A DNA stretch of 33,969 bases from Pseudomonadota bacterium (GTDB lineage Bacteria > Vulcanimicrobiota > Vulcanimicrobiia > Eremiobacterales > Eremiobacteraceae). Shown here piece after piece: positions 1 to 8,973 of the stretch (positions are counted from its first letter, which is position 1; each line of letters opens with the position of its first letter). The stretch is taken from assembly GCA_021325335.1 (NCBI GenBank), contig JAJPHJ010000037.1, positions 1 to 33,969 of the forward strand, written 5' to 3'. The notes beneath the pieces were generated by a model. That model was not told where the DNA came from. It did not search any database and was given only the letters and a program-made list of their open reading frames with translations. Position numbers and translations under genes: made by a program.

Positions 1-474
1 GACCCGCTCATCATCATCATGGCCGTGCCGCTCGCGATTCTAGGAGCGCTGACGGCCGTCTGGCTGCGGCATCTACAGAACGACGTCTATACCCAGATCG
101 GACTGGTCATGCTCGTGGGGTTGGCGAGCAAGAACGCCATCTTGATCGTGCAGTTCGGCAACCTCTTGCGCAAGCAGGGGGTGCCGGTCGCGGAAGCCGC
201 GGTCTTGGCGGCGCGCACGAGGCTGCGGCCGATCCTCATGACGTCGTTCGCATTCATCTTCGGCATCATGCCGCTCGTCTTCGCGTCGGGCGCAGGCGAG
301 GCGGGCCGCCATTCGATCGGCACCGCGGTGGTCGGCGGCATGCTCGTGTCGACGCTGCTCAATCTGTTCCTCATCCCGTTGCTTTACGTGCTGATCGCAG
401 GAGCGGAAGAGCGTTGGCGCGCGCGCCGCGCGAAAGGCACGCCTGGCTCGCAACAGCAGGCCGCCTCGCGCTAA
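1..474 (+). CDS. RND (HAE1/AcrB-type) efflux transporter, C-terminal fragment; gene starts upstream of the window
   Basis: Frame is open from base 1 ([17 protein letters not shown]...); '[21 protein letters not shown]' and '[41 protein letters not shown]' are typical of the AcrB TM10-12 region. Confidence 0.93.
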   Translation, partial: DPLIIIMAVPLAILGALTAVWLRHLQNDVYTQIGLVMLVGLASKNAILIVQFGNLLRKQGVPVAEAAVLAARTRLRPILMTSFAFIFGIMPLVFASGAGEAGRHSIGTAVVGGMLVSTLLNLFLIPLLYVLIAGAEERWRARRAKGTPGSQQQAASR

Positions 475-510
475 ACACCAGCGTGCGCAATCCATGAAAC
501 GCAGGCGCAA

Positions 511-942
511 ATGAATTCGCGCGCGCTCCATATCATCATCGAACCGCACGCTGCGAGCGCCCTCGCGCAGGCGGTGCTCGCGCTGCACATGGCGATCGCC
601 GCTTTCATCGTTCTCGGCACCGTCGCGATCCCGCTCGGCGCTCGATTCGGCTCGGTCATCGTCCGGATTTTGTGGTGGCGGTTCGCCCATCTGATCGCGA
701 TGGGGGCTGTCGCGCTGCAAAAACTGCTGGGCAACTCGTGCTTCTTATCGGTGTGGGAGCGGCGCCTCGTGGACATCGCAAGCGAGATACCACACCGCCC
801 GCCGGCCTTTCAGTCCTTCGGGGAGCACGTGCTCTATTGGAACCTGCCGCTTTGGTTTTTTAGCGCGCTCTATAGCCTCATGTTCGTCTTCGTCGCGACC
901 ATGTGGTTCGTCGTGCCCCCGCGGCAAAAACGGGCTACTTGA
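511..942 (+). CDS. Small membrane protein, DUF2784-like
   Basis: 143 aa with several hydrophobic helices; 'LALHMAIAAFIVLGT...WWRFAHLIAMGAVALQKLLGNSCFLSVWER' resembles the DUF2784 pattern; overlaps the end of the convergent RND gene by 8 nt. Confidence 0.6.
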   Translation: MNSRALHIIIEPHAASALAQAVLALHMAIAAFIVLGTVAIPLGARFGSVIVRILWWRFAHLIAMGAVALQKLLGNSCFLSVWERRLVDIASEIPHRPPAFQSFGEHVLYWNLPLWFFSALYSLMFVFVATMWFVVPPRQKRAT

Positions 943-3900
943 GGCGCGCGTATTCCGGTTCGCCCGGCCGCGGCGCGCCGGGAGACAGCGGAGGCACCTG
1001 CTCTTCTTCCACGTCGAGGTCGATCTTGTCAGGCGCGATGCGCATGTAGACGACCGGGATCAGCACGAGCGTCAACGCGAGCGAGCTTGCGAGTCCGCCG
1101 ATGATGACGACGCCCAAGGCTTGGCGGACCTGAGAGCCGTTGACGAGCCCGAGAGCGAGGGGCGTCATGCCCGCGATCATCGCGCACGTCGTCATGACGA
1201 TCGGGCGGAAGCGGATGCGCGCGCTCTGCCGGATCGCGTCGAGCTTGTCGTGGCCGCGCGTGCGCAGCGTGTTCGCGTAGTCCACGAGCAGAATGCCGTT
1301 CTTCGAGACCAGGCCGACGAGCATCACCACGCCGATGAGCGAGAACAGATTCAAGGTCTGATGGGTCAGCGCGAGGAGCGTGAAGGCGCCGACCGATGCG
1401 CACGGCACCGAGAACATGATGATGAACGGCATCGTGTAGCCGTTATAGAGCGCCACCATGAGGAGATAGACGAGGACCATCGAGAGCGCAAGCGCGGCGC
1501 CCATGCCCACCACGACGTCGTGGAGGTTCTGCTGGTTGCCGTTCGGATTGGCGTGCACGTCGACCCAGGCCGGGAGATGCGCGTTGCGCAGGGTCTTGAT
1601 GAAGGCATTCTGCACGATCGAAAGCGGCACGGAGGGTGCGGTGTTGGCCGTGACGTGCACGACCGTTTGCCGGTTGACGCGGGTGATGATGGGCGGCGCG
1701 GGCGCGTTTTGCAGCTGCGCGATCTGACCGACCGAGACGAGCGTGCCATCGATGGCTCGAATTCTGATGCTGCGAATATCGTCGAGCGAGGTCTGAGCGG
1801 AGACGGGAAAGATCACGTAGACGTCTTTGAGCCCATTGACCGCCTCGAACTGCGTTGCAACCACGCCGCCCATCGCTGCGCGGATGGCGGTCGAGGCGGC
1901 GCCGATGCTGACCCCGAGCGCCTGCGCGGCCTGCCGGTCGAATTCCACGTCTACTTGCGGTGCCAGGTCGAGCGCGGAGCTCGTCACGTTCGCGGCGCCT
2001 TTCGTGTTGCGCAGCAGCTGCGCGACCTGGGCCGCGAATGCGGTCGGATCCCCGTGCAGGTTCGTCACGATGTAGTCGATCGGCTGCGCGTTGCCGCCGC
2101 CCGTGCTCGTCGCCGGGATCACGGAAATCGTCGCGCCGGAAGCGAGCGGGCGTAGTTCCTTCTTCAGCTCGTCCACCCAGTAGTCGGTCGAGTGCTTCCG
2201 ATCGTCGCGCAGGAACAGGTGGATCTGGCCGACGTTGCCTTGCGTCAGGTAGCCGCCGAACGGCGATGAGTACGCGCCCGCGATCGCGACGTCGGTCTGC
2301 AGGTCGGGAATGTCGAGCACTTTGCGATCGAGTCGCTGGACGACCCCGTTGACCTGCGCGAGCGGCGTCCCCGTCGGATAGGTGATCTGGATGAAGATCT
2401 CGCCCCGGTCTACCGACGGGATGAACGTGAAACCGACAAGACCGAGCGGCAAGAGCGTGAGCGAAGCTAAGAACAGGCCCCCGGCGGTGCCCGCGACGAG
2501 CAACGGACGCTCGATCGCCTTGGGCAGGACGCGGTCGGCATACCACGCGCGGACGCGCTCGAACCACGCGTCGAACGCCGCGATCGGCCGCCACGGTTTC
2601 CAGCGACTGCGCAAAGACCAGCGTCCGGCGAGCGTGGGCGTGACGGTGAAGCTCGTCCATAAAGAGGTCAACGTGGCGACGACGACCACGAGCGCGAACT
2701 CGCTCATGAACCTGCCCACGACGCCGGGCAAGAAGGCCATCGGCAAGAACACGACCACGTCGACGAGCGTGATCACGATGGCTGCAAACCCGATCTCCGT
2801 CCGGCCGCTGATCGCGGCCGCAAGCGGCGCTTCGCCCTCCTTATGGTGGCGCTCGATGTTCTCGAGCACCACGATCGAGTCGTCCACCAGGATCCCAACG
2901 ATGATCGTCATGCCCAACAGCGACACCGTGTCGATCGTGAAGTTCGCGAACTTCATCGCGATGAGCGTGATGAGCAACGAGAACGGGATGGCGATGAGCA
3001 CGACGATCGAGCTGCGCCACGAACCCAAGAAAAAGAGCATGACGATGGCGGTGAGCGCGATGCCCTCTTCGAGCGTGCGCAGGACGCCGTCGATCTGCTG
3101 CTTGGTGAACCTGGCTTGGACGTTGACGACCGAAAACGTGATGCCCGGGAACTGCTGCTGGAGCCGCGGCAGGGCTTTGAGCACGTTCGCGGAGGTGGAT
3201 ACCTCGTTTGCCTGGGTCGTCTTTTGGACCGAGATGTTCACGCGCGGCACGCCGCCCTGATACGAGAACACGCGCCGCGGCTCGTAGGCGTCGGTCACGG
3301 TGGAAACGTCGCCGACCCGGACGATATTCGAGCTCGTGCTCCAGGCATTGAGCGCGCCCGCGGGCTGCGCCGATGGCGATGATTGCAGCTGCGAGACGCC
3401 ATTGAGCAGCAGCGGCAGGTTGGCCACCGACTGCGGCGCTTGGATGTCGCCGCGCACGTCGACGAGCGTTTCGCGATTGGGTTGATAGACGATACCGCCG
3501 GGTAGGCGTTGATTGTTCGTGGCGAGCGACGAGACCACGTCGTTGATGGTGAACCCAGAGCCTTGCAGCTGGACCGGGTTGACCGTCACTTCGAGCGAGG
3601 GCGTCACCGTGCCGTTGGCCGTGACGAAGCCGACGCCGTTCACTTGCTCGAGCGCGGGTATCACTTGATTCGTGACGATGTCTGAGAGCCCGGCGAGCGA
3701 ATAGGCGCGCGACGAGGCCGCGAGCGAGACGACCGTCGATTCTCCGGGATTGACGGTCGAGATGGTGGGCGAGCGCAGGTCGGTGGGCAGGAGCGATTGC
3801 GCGGCTTGCACGCGCCGCTGCACCTCGACCTCAGCGTTGGTCTCATTGGCGTCGAGGTTGAAGATCGCCGAGATCGTCGCCGAACCTTGGCGGATCGTCG

Positions 3901-4144
3901 AGTTGATAACGTTGAGGTCCGGCGCGCCGGCGATCTGATCCTCGAGGGGCCGCACGATATTGTCGCGCATCTCCGTCGGCGATGCGCCGGTATAGTTGAC
4001 TTGCACCGTGACGGTCGGCAGATCGATGTTCGGGAACTGCTGCTGCGTGAGGTTGGCGTAGGCGATGAGACCGCCCACCATGACGAACGCGATCATCACG
4101 AAGACGAGCGCAGGACGGTGGACGAAGAGACGCGTCAGCCACAT
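935..4144 (-). CDS. RND multidrug efflux transporter, HAE1/AcrB family (1069 aa)
   Basis: Full-length RND: 'QQFPNIDLPTVTVQVNYTGASPTEMRDNIVRPLEDQI', 'GILVDDSIVVLENIERHHKEG', 'GLVSKNGILLVDYANTLR', 'RFRPIVMTTCAMIAGMTPLALG'. Confidence 0.95.
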   Translation of the reverse strand: MWLTRLFVHRPALVFVMIAFVMVGGLIAYANLTQQQFPNIDLPTVTVQVNYTGASPTEMRDNIVRPLEDQIAGAPDLNVINSTIRQGSATISAIFNLDANETNAEVEVQRRVQAAQSLLPTDLRSPTISTVNPGESTVVSLAASSRAYSLAGLSDIVTNQVIPALEQVNGVGFVTANGTVTPSLEVTVNPVQLQGSGFTINDVVSSLATNNQRLPGGIVYQPNRETLVDVRGDIQAPQSVANLPLLLNGVSQLQSSPSAQPAGALNAWSTSSNIVRVGDVSTVTDAYEPRRVFSYQGGVPRVNISVQKTTQANEVSTSANVLKALPRLQQQFPGITFSVVNVQARFTKQQIDGVLRTLEEGIALTAIVMLFFLGSWRSSIVVLIAIPFSLLITLIAMKFANFTIDTVSLLGMTIIVGILVDDSIVVLENIERHHKEGEAPLAAAISGRTEIGFAAIVITLVDVVVFLPMAFLPGVVGRFMSEFALVVVVATLTSLWTSFTVTPTLAGRWSLRSRWKPWRPIAAFDAWFERVRAWYADRVLPKAIERPLLVAGTAGGLFLASLTLLPLGLVGFTFIPSVDRGEIFIQITYPTGTPLAQVNGVVQRLDRKVLDIPDLQTDVAIAGAYSSPFGGYLTQGNVGQIHLFLRDDRKHSTDYWVDELKKELRPLASGATISVIPATSTGGGNAQPIDYIVTNLHGDPTAFAAQVAQLLRNTKGAANVTSSALDLAPQVDVEFDRQAAQALGVSIGAASTAIRAAMGGVVATQFEAVNGLKDVYVIFPVSAQTSLDDIRSIRIRAIDGTLVSVGQIAQLQNAPAPPIITRVNRQTVVHVTANTAPSVPLSIVQNAFIKTLRNAHLPAWVDVHANPNGNQQNLHDVVVGMGAALALSMVLVYLLMVALYNGYTMPFIIMFSVPCASVGAFTLLALTHQTLNLFSLIGVVMLVGLVSKNGILLVDYANTLRTRGHDKLDAIRQSARIRFRPIVMTTCAMIAGMTPLALGLVNGSQVRQALGVVIIGGLASSLALTLVLIPVVYMRIAPDKIDLDVEEEQVPPLSPGAPRPGEPEYARLK

Positions 4145-4148
4145 TGGG

Positions 4149-5366
4149 TCAGCGCACTGCGACCTTCTCGCCGTCCGTCACGCCGGCTTGCCCGTTCGCG
4201 ACCACGACCGCACCTTGCGGCAATCCCGTCACCACCGCGTCAGCACGATCCTCGGCGACTTCGCTGACATGGGCGACCCGCGCAGTACCGTCCGTAACGG
4301 TCAACACGGTCTGATGCGTGTCGTCGAGAAAAGCGCTGACCGGCACCGCGATGCCGCGTAACGGCGGCGCGCTCACCTGCGCCGATACCGTCATGCCCGG
4401 ACGCAAGGCTTGCGACCGGTTCGGAATCTTGACCTTCACGATAAATCCCGCCCCGTTCGGCGAGGTGGGCGAGAGCACGGCGACCACGCTGCCTGCGAAC
4501 GAGCGCTGTGGCACGGACGGGGAGCTGAGGGTGGCCCTGGCTCCCTGCACGATGCCCGCGACTTGGGATCCAAACGCGTTGAGCTCCGCGTAGACGTTGT
4601 CGACCTCTTGGAGCGTGAAGATCTGCCGCGTTCCCGGATATTCGCCCGCATTGAGGTTGCGGTTCACGACGACGCCGTCGATGGGCGACACGATGTCCGC
4701 GCGATCGATCTGGGCTTCGATCTGCTGCAACGCCGCTGCAGCTTGATCGACGTTTGCTTTTTGCAGGCCCTGGTCTTGCGTGCCGTTGGCCTGCGCGTTC
4801 TCGACCGCTTGGGCGAACGCGGCTTGGGCCGCGGCGACCGCTTTTTGATCGACGTCCACTTGCGTGCGTTGCGTGTCGACCGCCTGCTGCGCGATGTACC
4901 CTTGCGTCAGCAGCTCTTCGTCGCGCTGCAGATTCGCTTGCGCCAGCTGCAGGTTCGCTTTCGCTTGCGCGAGCCCGGCTTGCGCCGCGCGCACTTGATC
5001 GCCCCCTTGGCTGATGGAAAGACTCGCTTGATACTGCGTCTGGGCGAGGTGCGCGGCCGCTTGGCTTGCGTTTGCGGACAGGTCAGCCGTGTTGAGGCGC
5101 GCGAGCACCTGCCCCGCTCGCACCGGATCGCCTTCGTTGACCAAGACCGCGTCTGTCGGTTCCTGGAGCGACGTGGTGATGGCGACGTTCTGCAACGGCG
5201 CGATGATGCCGGACAAGACGATAGCCGGGTGAACGGTGCGTTGCGCCGCCGTCGCGGTCGTCACGGTGGGAGGTGGCGGCGCGGTTTGTGTCGTGCGGGC
5301 GCAAGCGGCGATGGCGAAAAGACAAGCCGCGACCAGACACCGAACCACAAACCTTTCGCTCGCCAT
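4149..5366 (-). CDS. RND periplasmic adaptor (HlyD/membrane fusion protein family)
   Basis: Start set at MASERFVVRCLVAACLFAIAACARTTQ (lipoprotein-like signal); lipoyl/barrel motifs 'VNEGDPVRAGQVLARLNTADL' and 'IVSPIDGVVVNRNLNAGEYPG'; 4 nt upstream of the RND gene. The longer ORF to 8084 is an out-of-frame extension through the TBDR gene. Confidence 0.92.
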   Translation of the reverse strand: MASERFVVRCLVAACLFAIAACARTTQTAPPPPTVTTATAAQRTVHPAIVLSGIIAPLQNVAITTSLQEPTDAVLVNEGDPVRAGQVLARLNTADLSANASQAAAHLAQTQYQASLSISQGGDQVRAAQAGLAQAKANLQLAQANLQRDEELLTQGYIAQQAVDTQRTQVDVDQKAVAAAQAAFAQAVENAQANGTQDQGLQKANVDQAAAALQQIEAQIDRADIVSPIDGVVVNRNLNAGEYPGTRQIFTLQEVDNVYAELNAFGSQVAGIVQGARATLSSPSVPQRSFAGSVVAVLSPTSPNGAGFIVKVKIPNRSQALRPGMTVSAQVSAPPLRGIAVPVSAFLDDTHQTVLTVTDGTARVAHVSEVAEDRADAVVTGLPQGAVVVANGQAGVTDGEKVAVR

Positions 5367-5381
5367 GACGGGGGTGTCGTA

Positions 5382-5387
5382 ACTATA
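5382..5387 (-). promoter_or_regulatory. Putative extended -10 (TGCTATAGT) upstream of the RND adaptor
   Basis: Minus strand reads TGC-TATAGT, 15 nt before the start at 5366; suggests an internal promoter in the TBDR-adaptor gap. Confidence 0.35.
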
Positions 5388-5443
5388 GCATCCGACCCTG
5401 AGAAAAGCTTGAGAGGGTCTGCGGACGGCCGGCCTAGCGCCCG

Positions 5444-8400
5444 TCATTGCGGGGGTGGGCCACCGCTGTCTTGTGGGACGTTTCGCACGATGTATAGCCC
5501 GATCGCGGGCGCAAAGTTTACGGCGGGCAAGCGGGCGGCGCCGAGCTGCAGCGCTGCGATCTCCGCCTGCGAACCGGCCGAAATGCGGGCGCAATTCAGT
5601 AGCGCCGGAATGCCGATCGGTGCTTGCGGCGTCAATTCCAACCACCATCCTTTGGCCGCGGTATGGGGCATGACGGTCCAGCCGGCCGGTGCGGACGGCG
5701 CGGCGGTGCCGGCGGTTTTTGCGGCGACGTACTGGGCGAGCGATGAGAGCAGGTCTTGCGCCATCGGCTTCAGGTCGCTCGTGCAGCGATCCGAATCGAC
5801 AACGGCGAGCGGCTGCGTGGGCGGCGTCGCCGGCAGACGGTAGACGCGGAACTGCTCTTGCCCTGCGACCGGCGGTTGACGCACGATGTAGAGTCCCAGT
5901 GCGGGCGCGTATGCGAGCGGGCTGCGCAAGAACGAACTCGACTCGGGCGTGTACGCGTGCACCGCCATGGCCTGATCCTTCGTGGCGACATGGATGGACG
6001 CGCACCCGAAAAGCCCGCGCATCGCGTCGAAGGATTGCGGCTCGAAGGTGAGGGCGTAGGTCGACTGCAGCGGGTGATAGCCGAGAGTGAAGCCGGGCAC
6101 GCTCGGCATCTGCGCGGGCAGCGTCGTCGGATATCCGCGTGCAGTCTTCAGCGCCTCGATCGCCGCGACGTATGCTTTCACCGCGTCGAGGGTTTGCGCT
6201 GCCGTCGCGGCTGACTGCGGGCTGCAACTCGGCCGATTCGTGTCGGGCGCGAACGGGTTCGGGGGCGGCGCCTGCGGCAAGCCTTGCGGCAGACTTGCGA
6301 AGAATCCGCCGCCGCGGCCGCCCGGACCGGAAAAGCCTCCGGGCCGCGGACTCGGCGGCGTGCTGGCATGCCATTCTTTCGCCTGCGCGGCGGTTTGACC
6401 GTATCCCACGTGCACCGAATAGGTCACCTGCAGCGTGCGCGGCGCGAGCGGCCGCGCGATCACGGGCAGCGATCCGACGCCGACGGTCGGCGGTCCGACC
6501 GCATAGGACGAGGACGCGAAGGCGTAGCCGAATTTGTCGAAGATGTTGCTCTCGGACAGCGAGAGAGAGCCGTGGGTGAAGTCGTACTCCAAGCCCGCGT
6601 CGGCCGTGACGAACCCTGGCAAGAATTGGCGGTTGTCGGGGCTGTTGTAGCGGGCATCCGCGAGGATCTCGAGCGGTGAGTTGAACGCGCGGTAGTCGAA
6701 CGTCACGCCGGCCTGATGGAGCGGTACCCCGGGCAACTGCGAACCCGAGATGATCGATGAATAGACATTGGTCAGGCGCGGGTCGTCTGTGACGGGCTTG
6801 ACGACTTGCGTGGAATAGAACGGTTCGGCGGCCAGCGTCTTGGTGAGGTTGAAGTCGCCCTGTAGCTGGATGCCTTCGTACACTTCTTGCACGCCTGAGA
6901 CCGGCACGCTCAGATAGAGGTCGTTCGGTTGGAAGGTCGTCGCCGGCTCGTTGCAGCCCCCAGCCGAGTCGAAGATCTGCCCGATCTGCGCGAAGTAGCC
7001 GGGTGGGAAGTAGTTCGGCGGGAATGCGGTTCCGTTCACCTGCGCATTGAGCAACACGTCGTTTTGCACTTGCCGGTAGAGCGACAGCGAAAGGTCGCCG
7101 ACGCGCGGCCAATCGTGCTGCCACGTCGCGCGCGCGCTGAACGCGGTCTGGTGGCCCGGTGCATCGCCGGGTCCCGAGCCGTATGCCGTGCCGCTCTGGC
7201 AGTCGAACGAAAGCTGCGTGGGGTCGCTCAGAACCCCGAAGCGCGGCGGCCCCGCGCCGTTGTTGCCGAAGTCGACGTTGCCTGCGAAGGCGTCGATCTG
7301 CGAGGGATTCCATTGCGCGTGAACCCCCGCGAGAAGCGAGTAGCCGCGAAGGTTCGCCCTGGCGACGCCGACATGTTCGCCAAGCGTGAGGGTGTCGTTC
7401 GAACGGATGGTGTCGTCGAGCGAGAGCGACGAGTACGAGCTCGAGCCTTGTGCGTTGCCGAAAAATGTTTGCGACGGCACGAGCGCCACCGAGCTCACAT
7501 TGTTCGACGAGGTCGTGGCCAAAATAGAGAGCGTGTGCCGCTCGCGCGAGGGCAGCTGCGCGCTGAGCGTCGCGCCCCGGCTCGAGCCGGTCGTATTCGT
7601 GCCGAACGGTGAATACACGCCATCGACGTATTGCGAGAGCAGGTCGCGCGTGGCGTTGGTCTGCGTGCCGAAGAGAGAGAATTGCATCGCGGTCGCGCCC
7701 ACGAAGGCGGTGTCGCTGAGCGATTCGAGCGCGAGATGGCGGTAGTTCGAGTTGCCGGGACCGTATCCGCATGGGATAGGTCCGGTCTGCGTCGTGCACA
7801 GCGCGTCGTTGAAGCCGTTGGAAGAGACGAACATGCCGGCGATCGACTGCGCCCCGCCGATGTTGGCCCGCAGCTTGATGAGATCGCCGCCGGTTTCGTT
7901 GCCCGCTTGATGGACGTAGTCGAAGCCGCTCGCATCCAGGTAGCGAGCGCCGTCGAGTTGGTTGTCGCTGCCCCGGATCGCGTGCAGGTATGCGATCCCG
8001 ATACCGCCCGAGGTGCCTTGCGCGGACAAAAGCGTATCGGCGTTGCCCAGATTGCCGAACATCTGCGTCGCGCCGAACTGCCATGTCCGCGTCGGCTCGA
8101 GCGTGCGATAGTTGACGGAACCTCCCAGAGCGCCGGCCACGGGATTGAAACTCACCGACGCGCCGCCGAAGAGATCGGAGCTGATCATGCGCAGGTCTGC
8201 GGCGCTGCCGGGACCGTTGAGCGGAATGCCGTCGAGCATCACCTGCGTCTGCGACGGGTCATGCCCTTCGAGAGAGATGGTTTCGGGCGCGTCGTCGCTC
8301 GCCGAATCGGAGCCGACCGAAACGCCGGCGAGTTTGTTCAGCGCGTCGTTGAGGCTTGTGGAAAGCTTGCGGATCGGACTGTCTTGCGAAACGTTCGTGC

Positions 8401-8836
8401 TCGAGATACTGGCTTGCGACGTGACGACGATCGTGCCGAGCGTCTTCGGGCCTGACTGGACCGCAAGCGTGACGGCGACGCTCACCACTTGGCCGGAGAC
8501 GACTTCAAAGCTCGCGGTCGTGATCGGCGCGTACCCGCCCTTGATGATGCGCGCCGAATAGACCCCGGGAGGCGAATCCGTAAAAACGACCTTGCCGTTG
8601 CTCGTCGTGAGTTCGCTCGCCATGACGGGTCCTTCGAGCAGCACGCGCGCGTAGGCAAGCGGCGCTTTGCTTTGGGCGTCGGTCACCGTGATGACGATCT
8701 GACCGTTTTGGTCTTGCGCTGCCGCAGGCGCGCAGACAAATCCGACGCTCGCTCCGACGGCGGCGAGGGAGACGGCGAGCTTGACAGCCAGGATGCGTCG
8801 CATGAGGGGCGAGCGCAGGATCCGCGCAAATTCCAT
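5444..8836 (-). CDS. TonB-dependent receptor with N-terminal carboxypeptidase-regulatory-like domain and a long C-terminal extension
   Basis: Signal peptide 'MRRILAVKLAVSLAAVGASVGFVCAPAAAQ'; 'GQIVITVTDAQSKAPLAYARVLLEG' regulatory-like domain; plug 'ISLEGHDPSQTQVMLDGIPLNGPGSAADLRMISSDLFGG'; many amphipathic barrel strands. ORF extends to 8959; start assigned at MEFARI (8836), with 8803 also possible. Confidence 0.88.
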   Translation of the reverse strand: MEFARILRSPLMRRILAVKLAVSLAAVGASVGFVCAPAAAQDQNGQIVITVTDAQSKAPLAYARVLLEGPVMASELTTSNGKVVFTDSPPGVYSARIIKGGYAPITTASFEVVSGQVVSVAVTLAVQSGPKTLGTIVVTSQASISSTNVSQDSPIRKLSTSLNDALNKLAGVSVGSDSASDDAPETISLEGHDPSQTQVMLDGIPLNGPGSAADLRMISSDLFGGASVSFNPVAGALGGSVNYRTLEPTRTWQFGATQMFGNLGNADTLLSAQGTSGGIGIAYLHAIRGSDNQLDGARYLDASGFDYVHQAGNETGGDLIKLRANIGGAQSIAGMFVSSNGFNDALCTTQTGPIPCGYGPGNSNYRHLALESLSDTAFVGATAMQFSLFGTQTNATRDLLSQYVDGVYSPFGTNTTGSSRGATLSAQLPSRERHTLSILATTSSNNVSSVALVPSQTFFGNAQGSSSYSSLSLDDTIRSNDTLTLGEHVGVARANLRGYSLLAGVHAQWNPSQIDAFAGNVDFGNNGAGPPRFGVLSDPTQLSFDCQSGTAYGSGPGDAPGHQTAFSARATWQHDWPRVGDLSLSLYRQVQNDVLLNAQVNGTAFPPNYFPPGYFAQIGQIFDSAGGCNEPATTFQPNDLYLSVPVSGVQEVYEGIQLQGDFNLTKTLAAEPFYSTQVVKPVTDDPRLTNVYSSIISGSQLPGVPLHQAGVTFDYRAFNSPLEILADARYNSPDNRQFLPGFVTADAGLEYDFTHGSLSLSESNIFDKFGYAFASSSYAVGPPTVGVGSLPVIARPLAPRTLQVTYSVHVGYGQTAAQAKEWHASTPPSPRPGGFSGPGGRGGGFFASLPQGLPQAPPPNPFAPDTNRPSCSPQSAATAAQTLDAVKAYVAAIEALKTARGYPTTLPAQMPSVPGFTLGYHPLQSTYALTFEPQSFDAMRGLFGCASIHVATKDQAMAVHAYTPESSSFLRSPLAYAPALGLYIVRQPPVAGQEQFRVYRLPATPPTQPLAVVDSDRCTSDLKPMAQDLLSSLAQYVAAKTAGTAAPSAPAGWTVMPHTAAKGWWLELTPQAPIGIPALLNCARISAGSQAEIAALQLGAARLPAVNFAPAIGLYIVRNVPQDSGGPPPQ

Positions 8837-8958
8837 GTGCGTCAAGTGTAGCCGAAGGCCCTTGGATGCCACTGAGAAGGACGCTGGGGCTTGCTTGCGG
8901 CTGCTATTTTTCGCCTGAAAAGGGTGCTCATTCTGAGGCTGGATTAAGCCTTGCGGCA

Positions 8959-8964
8959 TACAAT
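8959..8964 (+). promoter_or_regulatory. Putative -10 element (TACAAT) just upstream of the response regulator
   Basis: TACAAT ends 9 nt before the ATG at 8974, implying a very short or absent leader; no clear -35 seen. Confidence 0.4.
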
Positions 8965-8973
8965 AGCTGAGAA

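Noticed and set aside
1121-2660. Long ORFs (344 aa plus, 405 aa minus) overlapping the RND gene
   Set aside because: Charged low-complexity translations in alternative frames of a clearly coding RND transporter gene.
4410-5843. 477-aa plus-strand ORF opposite adaptor/TBDR
   Set aside because: Arg-rich antisense translation crossing a gene boundary; no domain signal.
5367-8084. Upstream extension of the adaptor ORF (1311-aa ORF, MAVRRDADVRQSGQ...)
   Set aside because: The N-terminal 900 aa are Arg/Ala-rich, low-complexity translation of the TBDR gene in the wrong frame; a convincing adaptor start with lipoprotein signal exists at 5366.
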